From an uncultured Desulfovibrionaceae bacterium (GTDB lineage Bacteria > Desulfobacterota > Desulfovibrionia > Desulfovibrionales > Desulfovibrionaceae), in assembly GCA_947037905.1 (NCBI GenBank), contig CAMQUX010000108.1, positions 1 to 5,327 of the forward strand: DNA of 5,327 nucleotides, given 5' to 3'. The position numbers were made by a program, and so were the translations under genes. Positions 1 to 5,273 of the stretch are shown in pieces. The notes beneath the pieces are model-generated. The model was not told the origin of the DNA. It worked only from the letters and a program-made list of their open reading frames with translations, and made no database searches. Numbering within the stretch: the first letter of the stretch is position 1; every line of letters starts with the position of its first letter.

Positions 1-722
1 GCGAGATGCGCACCGAGTTCACGTAGTTTTTCATCTTGGTTTTCTCTGTAGTCGCCGGTATCTATTTGGATACGCACAGGCGCTCCGAGATTTCTTGTTA
101 TGACTCTATTTGCTATGTATTGTAGGGAAGTAAGCGTTTGTCCGCCTTTACCTATTATAAGCCCTGAGTATTCTTTGTTTATGATGGTAACGAGCACTTT
201 ATCTTTGCCAAGGGTTACTTCGATATCGTCATCGCTATCGAGTATTGGGCGTAGGATATTGCACATGGCTTCACGTACTTTTGCTATTATGACTTCTGGC
301 TCAATGTTATCAGGAAGTCCGAACGGTTCACGTTCTTCTTGCTGGTCGTTATAGTTGCTGGAATCATTGTCAGTATAAGAATCGTTTGAGTTATAAGAGT
401 TATTATCATCTTCATACTCATCTTGAGCAAGAGGCGAGTCATGTTTTATAAAAGTAGTTTCTTCTTTCTTTTTTGAATTTTGTGAAGCAGGTTTCTTTTT
501 CTTATCACTTTTTTGTTTAGCTTCGTCTAATAGCGCACTGTTAGAGTCGCTAGGGCGAGCTTTAACGGTCGCTTTTTTTGCACCAACAAGTCCAAATATT
601 CCAGTAGATCCACCTGATACGATTTCTATTTCGAGTCTTTCACGTCCGAGGCTGAAATGTGTACAGGCGGCTTCAATAGCCATATCTAGGTTTTTCCCTT
701 CAAATTCTTTAAAATCACTCAT
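1..722 (-). CDS. jag (khpB): RNA-binding protein Jag/KhpB, C-terminus cut off by window edge
   Basis: Cytoplasmic RNA-binding protein, KhpB in the KhpA/KhpB nomenclature. Read from ATG at 722-720, the frame is open to the window edge (240 codons seen, no stop). A Jag_N domain spans about residues 6-56 and contains the typical GSTGIFGLVGAKKA stretch. A long low-complexity linker follows at about 57-132, lysine-rich first (66-88) and then rich in Asp, Asn, Ser and Tyr. A KH domain lies at about 140-215, with the RNA-binding GxxG loop as GKGG at 191-194. An R3H domain begins around 225 (DTGDYRENQDEKLREL), and the rest lies outside the window. AGGAG (728-732) sits 5 bases before the ATG. The gene starts 25 bases after yidC and is last of the five genes seen; mnmE often follows in other bacteria but is not visible. 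In Firmicutes the family affects cell division and elongation; its role in Gram-negatives is less clear. Confidence 0.93.
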   Translation of the reverse strand, partial: MSDFKEFEGKNLDMAIEAACTHFSLGRERLEIEIVSGGSTGIFGLVGAKKATVKARPSDSNSALLDEAKQKSDKKKKPASQNSKKKEETTFIKHDSPLAQDEYEDDNNSYNSNDSYTDNDSSNYNDQQEEREPFGLPDNIEPEVIIAKVREAMCNILRPILDSDDDIEVTLGKDKVLVTIINKEYSGLIIGKGGQTLTSLQYIANRVITRNLGAPVRIQIDTGDYRENQDEKLRELGAHL

Positions 723-747
723 AAAAACTCCTAATCATTGCAAGATA

Positions 748-2346
748 TTATTGTTTGCGCATCATAAGCCATTGCTGGAAAATAGCTAAGAGGTTGTTAA
801 CTAACCAGTAAAGAACAAGCCCAGATGGGAAATTTAAGAACATAATAGTGAAAATTACAGGCAAGAACATCATAATTTTTGCTTGCAAAGGGTCTCCAGG
901 AGCAGGAGTCATTTTTTGCTGTAAAAACATACTAAATCCCATAAGGATAGGAGTGATATAGAGCGGATCTTTAGATGATAGATCCATCAACCAAACGATA
1001 TCTGTAAAAGGTAAGAAATCGATAAATCCAGCTTGTCTAAGGGCAAGTGAACCAAGGAGTGCTTTGTATAGTCCAAAGAACACAGGTATTTGGATAAGGA
1101 TCGGTAAGCAACCGCTTGCAGGGTTTACTTTGTATGTTTTGTATAGCGCAAGAGTTTCTTTGTTTATTTGCTCTTTGTCGTCTTTATACTTTTCTCTAAT
1201 TTTAAGCATCATTGGCTGTAGTTGCTTCATCTTATTCATGGACTTGTAGCTTTTTTGAGAGAGCGGCCAGAATACGAGCTTAATAAGCATAGTAAGGAGT
1301 ATGATAGCTACCCCGTAGTTATTAACTACTTTGTAAATTTCGTTTAGAGCTATTACAAGAGGTCTTGCGAGAATATCGAAGAACCCGTAATCGATAATTT
1401 TTTCAATATTAGCAGGACCACCTTTAAGTTGAACATCACTAAGAGGTCCAAGGTAGTACTGAACAGCGAATTGAGTGTTTTGATTTGGGTATACATCTGC
1501 AGCACGTTCAAAAGCTAAGCGGTATATATCTTCATCTTGCAGGCGAACTTTCACTTCAGCTTCAAACGCATCAGGTAATATTGCTATACCGAAGTAGTTA
1601 GAATCAATAGCAGCCCAGTCGAAATATTGGGTGGAGGAGAAGCCATCTTCTAATTTTCCAGCTTTTTTAATTTCAGTATATCCTTCCTCTATATTGTAAT
1701 AGGCAAATTTAGTAGGATTATAGGTACTTTCATTAGGGGCGACGCTATTTGTGGCAAGTGTGAATGCAACACGAACTTGGGAAATATTTTCTTTAGCAGA
1801 AGATATAAGTAACACTTCATCTATGAAATAAGTCTTTGGTGAGAAAGTAAGTTTTCGTGTGATAGTATAGTCATCAAGTTTCCCTATAAAAGTAAGGGTA
1901 ACAGGCTCAGCTTCAAGTGTAACATTTTTAGTGGGTCCAGACCAGCTTGCGTTTGTCCAAGTAGGTTGCCCGTTAAGGATAATACCAAGAGGAGCTTTTT
2001 CTGCAGCTTTTTTGCTGATAAGATTTACATCTGGTGAATTTTTATCGATATTTTCTTTGTAATCATTTAGTTTAAATTCTTCTAAAAAGCCACCTGCAGT
2101 GTTTATTTTTGCAGTATAATAAGCATTTTTAATAGTAAGCACTTTTCCTGTAGTTGGGAGTGCTACTTGTGTATTTATACTAGCAGAAGGGACATTTTCT
2201 GCAACAGGGCTTGTGTTTGTAGAATCAGTGGTATTTTCAGCAACAGGAGTTTGTTGAACAGGAGCAGGAGGAAAAATCATTCCCCAGCCTACTAAAATTG
2301 CTAAAGAAATTGCAATAGCTAAGATAACGCGTTTACTATCGTTCAT
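748..2346 (-). CDS. yidC: Membrane protein insertase YidC, Gram-negative type with P1 domain
   Basis: Inner-membrane insertase and chaperone of the YidC/Oxa1/Alb3 family. It inserts small membrane proteins alone and helps SecYEG with larger ones. At 532 residues it matches the Gram-negative form (E. coli 548). An N-terminal membrane anchor covers about residues 6-25. A Pro/Thr/Val/Asn/Ser-rich linker (27-62) leads to the periplasmic P1 beta-sandwich (about 65-315). The conserved insertase core follows, with membrane segments near 343-363, 412-434, 462-477, 490-506 and 508-526. Core hallmarks are visible: SMNKMKQLQP (369-378), LYKTYKVNPASGCLPILIQIP (401-421) and FPSGLVLYWLVNNL (506-519). The hydrophilic-groove charge, Arg366 in E. 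coli, appears here as Lys356. The tail is short and ends MMRKQ. The ATG overlaps the end of yidD by 11 bases and has only a weak Shine-Dalgarno sequence, so coupled translation is likely. Confidence 0.98.
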   Translation of the reverse strand: MNDSKRVILAIAISLAILVGWGMIFPPAPVQQTPVAENTTDSTNTSPVAENVPSASINTQVALPTTGKVLTIKNAYYTAKINTAGGFLEEFKLNDYKENIDKNSPDVNLISKKAAEKAPLGIILNGQPTWTNASWSGPTKNVTLEAEPVTLTFIGKLDDYTITRKLTFSPKTYFIDEVLLISSAKENISQVRVAFTLATNSVAPNESTYNPTKFAYYNIEEGYTEIKKAGKLEDGFSSTQYFDWAAIDSNYFGIAILPDAFEAEVKVRLQDEDIYRLAFERAADVYPNQNTQFAVQYYLGPLSDVQLKGGPANIEKIIDYGFFDILARPLVIALNEIYKVVNNYGVAIILLTMLIKLVFWPLSQKSYKSMNKMKQLQPMMLKIREKYKDDKEQINKETLALYKTYKVNPASGCLPILIQIPVFFGLYKALLGSLALRQAGFIDFLPFTDIVWLMDLSSKDPLYITPILMGFSMFLQQKMTPAPGDPLQAKIMMFLPVIFTIMFLNFPSGLVLYWLVNNLLAIFQQWLMMRKQ

Positions 2347-2596
2347 GAGTTACTCTTTTTTTTTTGAAAGGTGAAAAGTGTAGGGAGTTAGGAACAGGGT
2401 CGTAACCACCTTTGCAGAAAGGATTGCATCTGATAAGTCTGTAGGAAGTGAGCAGTGTGCCAAAGAAACAACCGTGTAAAGAAACAGCATCAATAGCATA
2501 CTGGGAGCAAGAAGGGACGAACCTGCAACAGTTTGGCCAAAGAGGCGAGAGCAGGTATTGATACACTTTAATAGACGCAATAAAAAAATTACGCAT
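2336..2596 (-). CDS. yidD: Membrane protein insertion efficiency factor YidD
   Basis: Small protein (86 residues) of the YidD/UPF0161 family. In E. coli, YidD sits at the inner face of the cytoplasmic membrane and improves YidC-dependent insertion. The family signature is complete: an N-terminal amphipathic segment IKVYQYLLSPLWP (9-21), CRFVPSCSQYA (24-34), HG at 41-42, and RLIRCNPFCKGGYDPVP (53-69). Cysteines lie at 23, 24, 30, 43, 57 and 61; those at 24, 30 and 57 are in usual family positions. A basic tail (KKKRVTHER) ends the protein. The chosen ATG (2594-2596) overlaps the rnpA stop by 8 bases, and AAGGA (2603-2607) lies 6 bases upstream of it, inside rnpA. The stop lies within yidC. Its place between rnpA and yidC is the standard order. 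Confidence 0.96.
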   Translation of the reverse strand: MRNFFIASIKVYQYLLSPLWPNCCRFVPSCSQYAIDAVSLHGCFFGTLLTSYRLIRCNPFCKGGYDPVPNSLHFSPFKKKRVTHER

Positions 2597-2999
2597 TTTC
2601 TGTCCTTGGTGACGAAAGGAAAGTGGAAAAATTTACGGAATGATTTTTGAGTATTTTGGTGTGCAGGTTTTCGAGTTCATTTTTTGCAACAAGCAGGGAA
2701 AATGATGCTGGTTCAAAGCATTTTTTTGGTATAATAATTATGTCAATAGGGAGTGCAAGAAGAGGTGTATCCGCGCGAAAATGCTCACGTAGTACACGTT
2801 TTATACGATTCCTAGTAACAGCCTTACCAACTTTTTTGCTTATACTAAAGCCAACACGAGCGGTAAAATCATTTCTAATAGTCAGTTCGTCAGTTTTATA
2901 TTTAATAAAGAGAATGAAATTTTTTGTAAAAATTTTATTAGCAAAATCATAACAGGCTTTAAAATCGGCACTGCGACGAAGATGGTATTTTTTTTCCAC
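2589..2999 (-). CDS. rnpA: Ribonuclease P protein component
   Basis: Protein subunit of RNase P. It binds the catalytic RNA and helps remove 5' leaders from pre-tRNAs. The product is 136 residues, slightly longer than the usual 110-125. It begins EKKYHLRRSADFKACYD, matching the family's N-terminal pattern (LRxxxDFxxxY). The RNR signature lies at 63-68 (RNRIKR) within SKKVGKAVTRNRIKRVLREHFR (54-75), followed by the conserved DIIIIPKK strand (86-93). The start is GTG (2997-2999), 5 bases after the rpmH stop. No ATG fits: there is no early internal methionine, and the upstream in-frame codons (AAA, ATA, TTA) are not normal starts. No Shine-Dalgarno sequence precedes this GTG, so translation probably depends on ribosomes finishing rpmH. 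The C-terminal 20 or so residues look family-variable. Confidence 0.97.
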   Translation of the reverse strand: MEKKYHLRRSADFKACYDFANKIFTKNFILFIKYKTDELTIRNDFTARVGFSISKKVGKAVTRNRIKRVLREHFRADTPLLALPIDIIIIPKKCFEPASFSLLVAKNELENLHTKILKNHSVNFSTFLSSPRTENA

Positions 3000-3004
3000 T
3001 TTTA

Positions 3005-3139
3005 TTAAACAGTAAGTCTTTTTCGTCCTTTAGCACGACGACGAGTAAGAATAGCACGTCCGCTTTTAGTTGAGCTACGAAGGCGGAAACCATGAGTTCT
3101 TTTTCTTTTTAATTTACTTGGTTGGTAAGTTCTTTTCAT
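3005..3139 (-). CDS. rpmH: 50S ribosomal protein L34
   Basis: Ribosomal protein bL34, a tiny basic protein buried in 23S rRNA of the large subunit. Translating from ATG (3139-3137) to TAA (3007-3005) gives 44 residues. The sequence is unmistakable: MKRTYQPSKLKRKRTHGF at the start and RRRAKGRKRLTV at the end. It is the standard length, with every family landmark present. AAGGAA (3147-3152) lies 7 bases upstream of the ATG. It is the first gene of the operon rpmH-rnpA-yidD-yidC-jag, and rnpA begins 5 bases after its stop. A consensus-like promoter lies upstream at 3246-3274, giving a leader of about 100 bases. Confidence 0.98.
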   Translation of the reverse strand: MKRTYQPSKLKRKRTHGFRLRSSTKSGRAILTRRRAKGRKRLTV

Positions 3140-3245
3140 ATTTTTATTCCTTAAAGATATTTATAACTATATAGTGAAGAGAAAAGATGAATCTAATAGA
3201 TTAAAATCATTATCATTTCTTCGTTTTCTTCTAAAAAGTAGAGTG

Positions 3246-3274
3246 ACTATAACTTCAAGATACAGAAGAGTCAA
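3246..3274 (-). promoter_or_regulatory. Sigma70-type promoter of the rpmH operon
   Basis: On the minus strand, TTGACT (3274-3269) is followed by a 17-base spacer and TATAGT (3251-3246). Each hexamer differs from consensus at one position and the spacing is ideal. Transcription would start near 3239 and leave an untranslated leader of about 100 bases before rpmH. It is the only strong match I found upstream of the operon. The call comes from sequence alone. Confidence 0.75.
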
Positions 3275-3408
3275 GCAGTACTTTTAGTCTGAGTTGTTCT
3301 TTTTGCAAGAAATACGAACAAAATGCAAGGAAAAAATAGCGAAAAATATTAAAAAAATGAAAATAAAGGAAAATCTAAGCCGAAAGGGTAAATAGCTAAA
3401 AAAGTGCA

Positions 3409-3437
3409 TTGAATCATCTTTATTAATATTATATAAT
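3409..3437 (+). promoter_or_regulatory. Sigma70-type promoter of the LUD gene
   Basis: TTGAAT (3409-3414), a 17-base spacer and a perfect TATAAT (3432-3437) lie upstream of the LUD gene. Transcription would begin near 3444, giving a leader of about 59 bases. AT-rich sequence upstream could strengthen it. The surrounding composition is very AT-rich, which raises the chance of coincidental -10 matches, but the paired hexamers at exact spacing favour a real promoter. Confidence 0.65.
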
Positions 3438-3502
3438 AATAAAAGAAGTTTTGTTGAGTAAAGAAACAGAAATATAACAGCGAGTATTTAGTAGGAGGAT
3501 AT

Positions 3503-4156
3503 ATGATTAATGCGATAGATCTGTACTGGGATAAACGCCTAGTGGATGTGGCAAATGCGCTCAGAAAAAATAATTTTAGCTCACATATTTTTGCGAATAA
3601 AGAGCTTGCTAGCGCATTCTTTTTTAATGAAATTATTGCAGAATACAATCCAGAGAGTTTTTCTTTTGGAGGCACTACAAGTGTTGTGAATGCTGGTGTG
3701 TACGCAAAACTAAAAGAACTATATCCTGCTAAAGTTATCGATACCTTAGATAAAACTATGAGTTTGGAAGAAAAAACTGCACGCAAAAGAAAAGCCTTAT
3801 TGTGTGATATGTTTTTAGCAAGTACCAATGCATTAACTGAAACTGGTGTGCTTGTGAATTTAGATATGGTAGGCAACAGAGTTGGTCCCATGCTTTTTGG
3901 ACCTAAAAATGTTGTTCTTTTTGTGGGCAGAAATAAAATTGTAAAAGATAAACATGAAGCTTTTAGTCAGATACGAAATTTTACAGCACCCACAAATATT
4001 GGGCGTTTACAAATGCAAACTCCCTGTTTGCATACGGGCAGATGTCAGGACTGTTCAAGTGATGCGAGAATTTGCAATAGTTGGACAATACAGGAAAAAG
4101 CTTTCCCAAAAGGGCGGACAATAGTTCTCTTAATTAATGAAGATTTAAGTTTTTAA
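3503..4156 (+). CDS. Stand-alone LUD-domain protein (lactate utilization/DUF162 family)
   Basis: The 217-residue protein is a single LUD domain, the fold of LutC and of part of LutB in lactate oxidation. Hallmarks are SFGGTTSV (54-61), TETGVLVNLDMVGNRVG (112-128) and GPKNVVLFVGRNKI (133-146). After the core come four cysteines, C175, C181, C184 and C191, in TPCLHTGRCQDC and SSDARIC, spaced C-x5-C-x2-C-x6-C. This cluster suggests a bound metal or iron-sulfur centre, or redox thiols; that is inference. No LutA or LutB partner is visible, so a role in lactate oxidation cannot be assumed; many stand-alone family members have unknown function. There is no signal peptide or membrane segment, so it should be cytoplasmic. 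AGGAGG (3493-3498) precedes the ATG by only 4 bases, slightly close. The gene faces away from the rpmH operon and has its own promoter. Confidence 0.88.
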   Translation: MINAIDLYWDKRLVDVANALRKNNFSSHIFANKELASAFFFNEIIAEYNPESFSFGGTTSVVNAGVYAKLKELYPAKVIDTLDKTMSLEEKTARKRKALLCDMFLASTNALTETGVLVNLDMVGNRVGPMLFGPKNVVLFVGRNKIVKDKHEAFSQIRNFTAPTNIGRLQMQTPCLHTGRCQDCSSDARICNSWTIQEKAFPKGRTIVLLINEDLSF

Positions 4157-4164
4157 CTATAGTA

Positions 4165-4185
4165 CTAATGAGTTAGATTTTTTTT
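4165..4185 (+). terminator. Possible weak intrinsic terminator after the LUD gene
   Basis: CTAA (4165-4168) can pair with TTAG (4173-4176) across a four-base loop, one base before a run of eight T (4178-4185). It lies 8 bases after the LUD stop, in the right place. The 4-bp stem holds only two G-C pairs, so it is well below a typical terminator. The T-run could be chance in this AT-rich DNA. Confidence 0.25.
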
Positions 4186-4210
4186 AAGTAATTTATCTAT
4201 TATTAAATAC

Positions 4211-4513
4211 ATAGACGAACTTTAAATCCATAAGTGAACTTTGAACAGCTAAACGAATAGTCGATTTATAGATGAACTTTGAGCCTATAGACGAACTTTG
4301 AACTTATAAGCCAATGATGGGTTTATAGACGAACTTTGAACTTATAAGTGAATTTAAAATCATAAGCGAAGAGTGAAACTATAGGCAGTAGTAAATTTAT
4401 AGATGAATTTTGATCATATGGATAAATTTTGATTTTATGGATAAATTTTGATTTTATAGATGAATTTTGATTTTATAGATGAATTTTTGAAATTATAGGC
4501 AAATAGTGGAGTT
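4211..4513. repeat. Degenerate tandem array of about 16 units of about 19 bases
   Basis: Every 17-21 bases, most often 19, the sequence restarts with ATA and resembles ATAGAYGAAYTTTGANYTT. Unit starts are near 4211, 4230, 4251, 4268, 4287, 4306, 4325, 4344, 4362, 4381, 4399, 4418, 4437, 4456, 4475 and 4495. The units at 4287 and 4325 are identical (ATAGACGAACTTTGAACTT), as are those at 4418 and 4437 (ATGGATAAATTTTGATTTT). The plus strand has stops in all frames, and 19 is not a multiple of 3, so the array is not coding. There are no unique spacers, so it is not CRISPR. It fills nearly all the gap between the LUD and UPF0280 genes and ends in the latter's ribosome binding site. Function is unknown: an inert minisatellite, a multi-site protein-binding array or a long leader are all possible. 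Confidence 0.88.
4508..4511 (+). promoter_or_regulatory. Ribosome binding site of the UPF0280 gene, inside the last repeat unit
   Basis: GGAG lies 9 bases before ATG (4521-4523) and 6 bases before an adjacent in-frame TTG (4518-4520). Both spacings are workable. I prefer ATG as the far commoner start; the choice changes the protein by one residue. The site belongs to the final, divergent unit of the 19-base array, so repeat change there could alter translation. Confidence 0.6.
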
Positions 4514-4520
4514 TTGATTG

Positions 4521-5261
4521 ATGAAAGAGTATACAAGCACTCAAAAAAAATACAGAAACTTTGATATTTCAAGCAGCAGTCGTTGTTTTCATTTATCGGT
4601 AGAAGAAAGTGATTTGTATATTCGCTGTGAAAATAATATTGAGAAAGAAATGCATCAATATTTGTATGATTTACGAGGGCAGATAAAAAATATAATTCTT
4701 TTGTATCCAGATTTTCAAACAAGTTTTTCGCCCATATCCTTACCAAAGGAAATACAGGGAATAGCACAAGAAATGTGCACAGCTGCAAGTATTGCACAAG
4801 TAGGTCCCATGGCAGCAGTGGCAGGAGCTATTTCTTACGCATTAGTAACACAGTTTAAAGAGCAAGCAGGTTCTCATTTAATAGTTGAAAATGGTGGAGA
4901 CCTAGTGCTTTTCTCAGAAAAAGAGCAAACAGTCGGGCTTTTAGCTCAGCCAGAAAAAGGATTAAATTTTGCTATTCGAGTATCGCCAACACTAGAGCCA
5001 GTAGCTTTTTGCTCATCTTCTGGGAGAATAGGGCATTCTGTTAGTTTTGGCGTGAGTGATTTAGTTACTGTACGCTGGAAAAATGGAGCACGAGCTGATG
5101 CTGCAGTAACAGCTCTTGCAAATATGCTCAAAGGAACAGAGGACATAGAGCGGGTAATTGAGCACGCACAAAAATTATCAAACGTGGGCTTAGATGGAAT
5201 TTTTATACAATATAAAGATAAGATTGCAATTTGGGGAGATATGGAACTTGTGTCTGTATAA
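4521..5261 (+). CDS. UPF0280 (COG2122) family protein, ApbE-like fold
   Basis: The product is 246 residues, the usual size for this family of anaerobic bacteria and methanogens. Signatures are VGPMAAVAGAIS (94-105), ENGGD (123-127), CSSSGRIGHSVSFGVSDLVTV (164-184) and ADAAVTALAN (192-201). These resemble ApbE, the FAD:protein FMN transferase: the NxGGD-type loop and the D-x3-T pair (D193, T197), which in ApbE binds metal, are both kept. Flavin transfer by this family is unproven. From memory, COG2122 genes co-occur with the COG1900 and NIL/ferredoxin genes for homocysteine synthesis from sulfide in anaerobes, and a Methanosarcina member has been tied to sulfide assimilation; neither partner is in this window. 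No signal peptide or lipobox is seen, so it is probably cytoplasmic, unlike most bacterial ApbE. No convincing promoter lies just upstream; transcription may start in the repeats or read through from the LUD gene. Confidence 0.88.
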   Translation: MKEYTSTQKKYRNFDISSSSRCFHLSVEESDLYIRCENNIEKEMHQYLYDLRGQIKNIILLYPDFQTSFSPISLPKEIQGIAQEMCTAASIAQVGPMAAVAGAISYALVTQFKEQAGSHLIVENGGDLVLFSEKEQTVGLLAQPEKGLNFAIRVSPTLEPVAFCSSSGRIGHSVSFGVSDLVTVRWKNGARADAAVTALANMLKGTEDIERVIEHAQKLSNVGLDGIFIQYKDKIAIWGDMELVSV

Positions 5262-5273
5262 CTTATTTTAGCA

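Larger units (their letters stand above)
3140..3502. other. Divergent intergenic region between rpmH and the LUD gene
   Basis: This 363-base AT-rich stretch carries no gene. It holds the minus-strand rpmH promoter (3246-3274), the plus-strand promoter of the LUD gene (3409-3437) and their leaders. The 134 bases between the promoters contain A-tracts (about 3331-3367) that could act as UP-like elements for the plus-strand promoter, which is inference. A small hairpin, AATCT-AAT-AGATT (3190-3202), lies in the rpmH leader and is too weak to assign a function. I see no DnaA boxes (TTATNCACA), although rpmH lies beside dnaA and the origin in many bacteria. Confidence 0.6.

Noticed and set aside
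100..354. Plus-strand open frame of 84 codons
   Set aside because: It lies antisense within jag, and its translation has no recognisable domain; the minus-strand frame has clear KH motifs.
2350..2580. Second minus-strand frame overlapping yidD
   Set aside because: It is a shifted reading of yidD without family motifs, while the yidD frame carries the full signature.
3200..3220. Fur-box-like AATGATAATGAT on the minus strand in the rpmH leader
   Set aside because: Only about 12 of 19 positions fit the consensus, in AT-rich DNA downstream of the predicted start; L34 is not a usual Fur target.
3140..3502. Replication origin next to rpmH
   Set aside because: There is no dnaA gene and no DnaA box cluster; the divergent neighbour is a LUD gene.
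3349..3891. Minus-strand open frame of 180 codons over the LUD gene and its promoter
   Set aside because: It is antisense to a gene with clear LUD motifs and its translation resembles no family.
4156..4163. Palindrome ACTATAGT at the LUD stop codon
   Set aside because: An eight-base palindrome is expected by chance in AT-rich DNA and has no supporting context.
4437..4480. Promoter made of repeat-borne TTGATT and TATAGA
   Set aside because: The 19-base period gives spacers of 1 or 20 bases between these hexamers, both outside the usual 16-18.
4211..4513. CRISPR array
   Set aside because: Units abut directly with no unique spacers, the period is only about 19 bases, and no cas genes are seen.
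4435..4797. Minus-strand open frame entering the 19-base array
   Set aside because: It is antisense to the UPF0280 gene and terminates within the repeat array; its low-complexity translation does not look like a protein.
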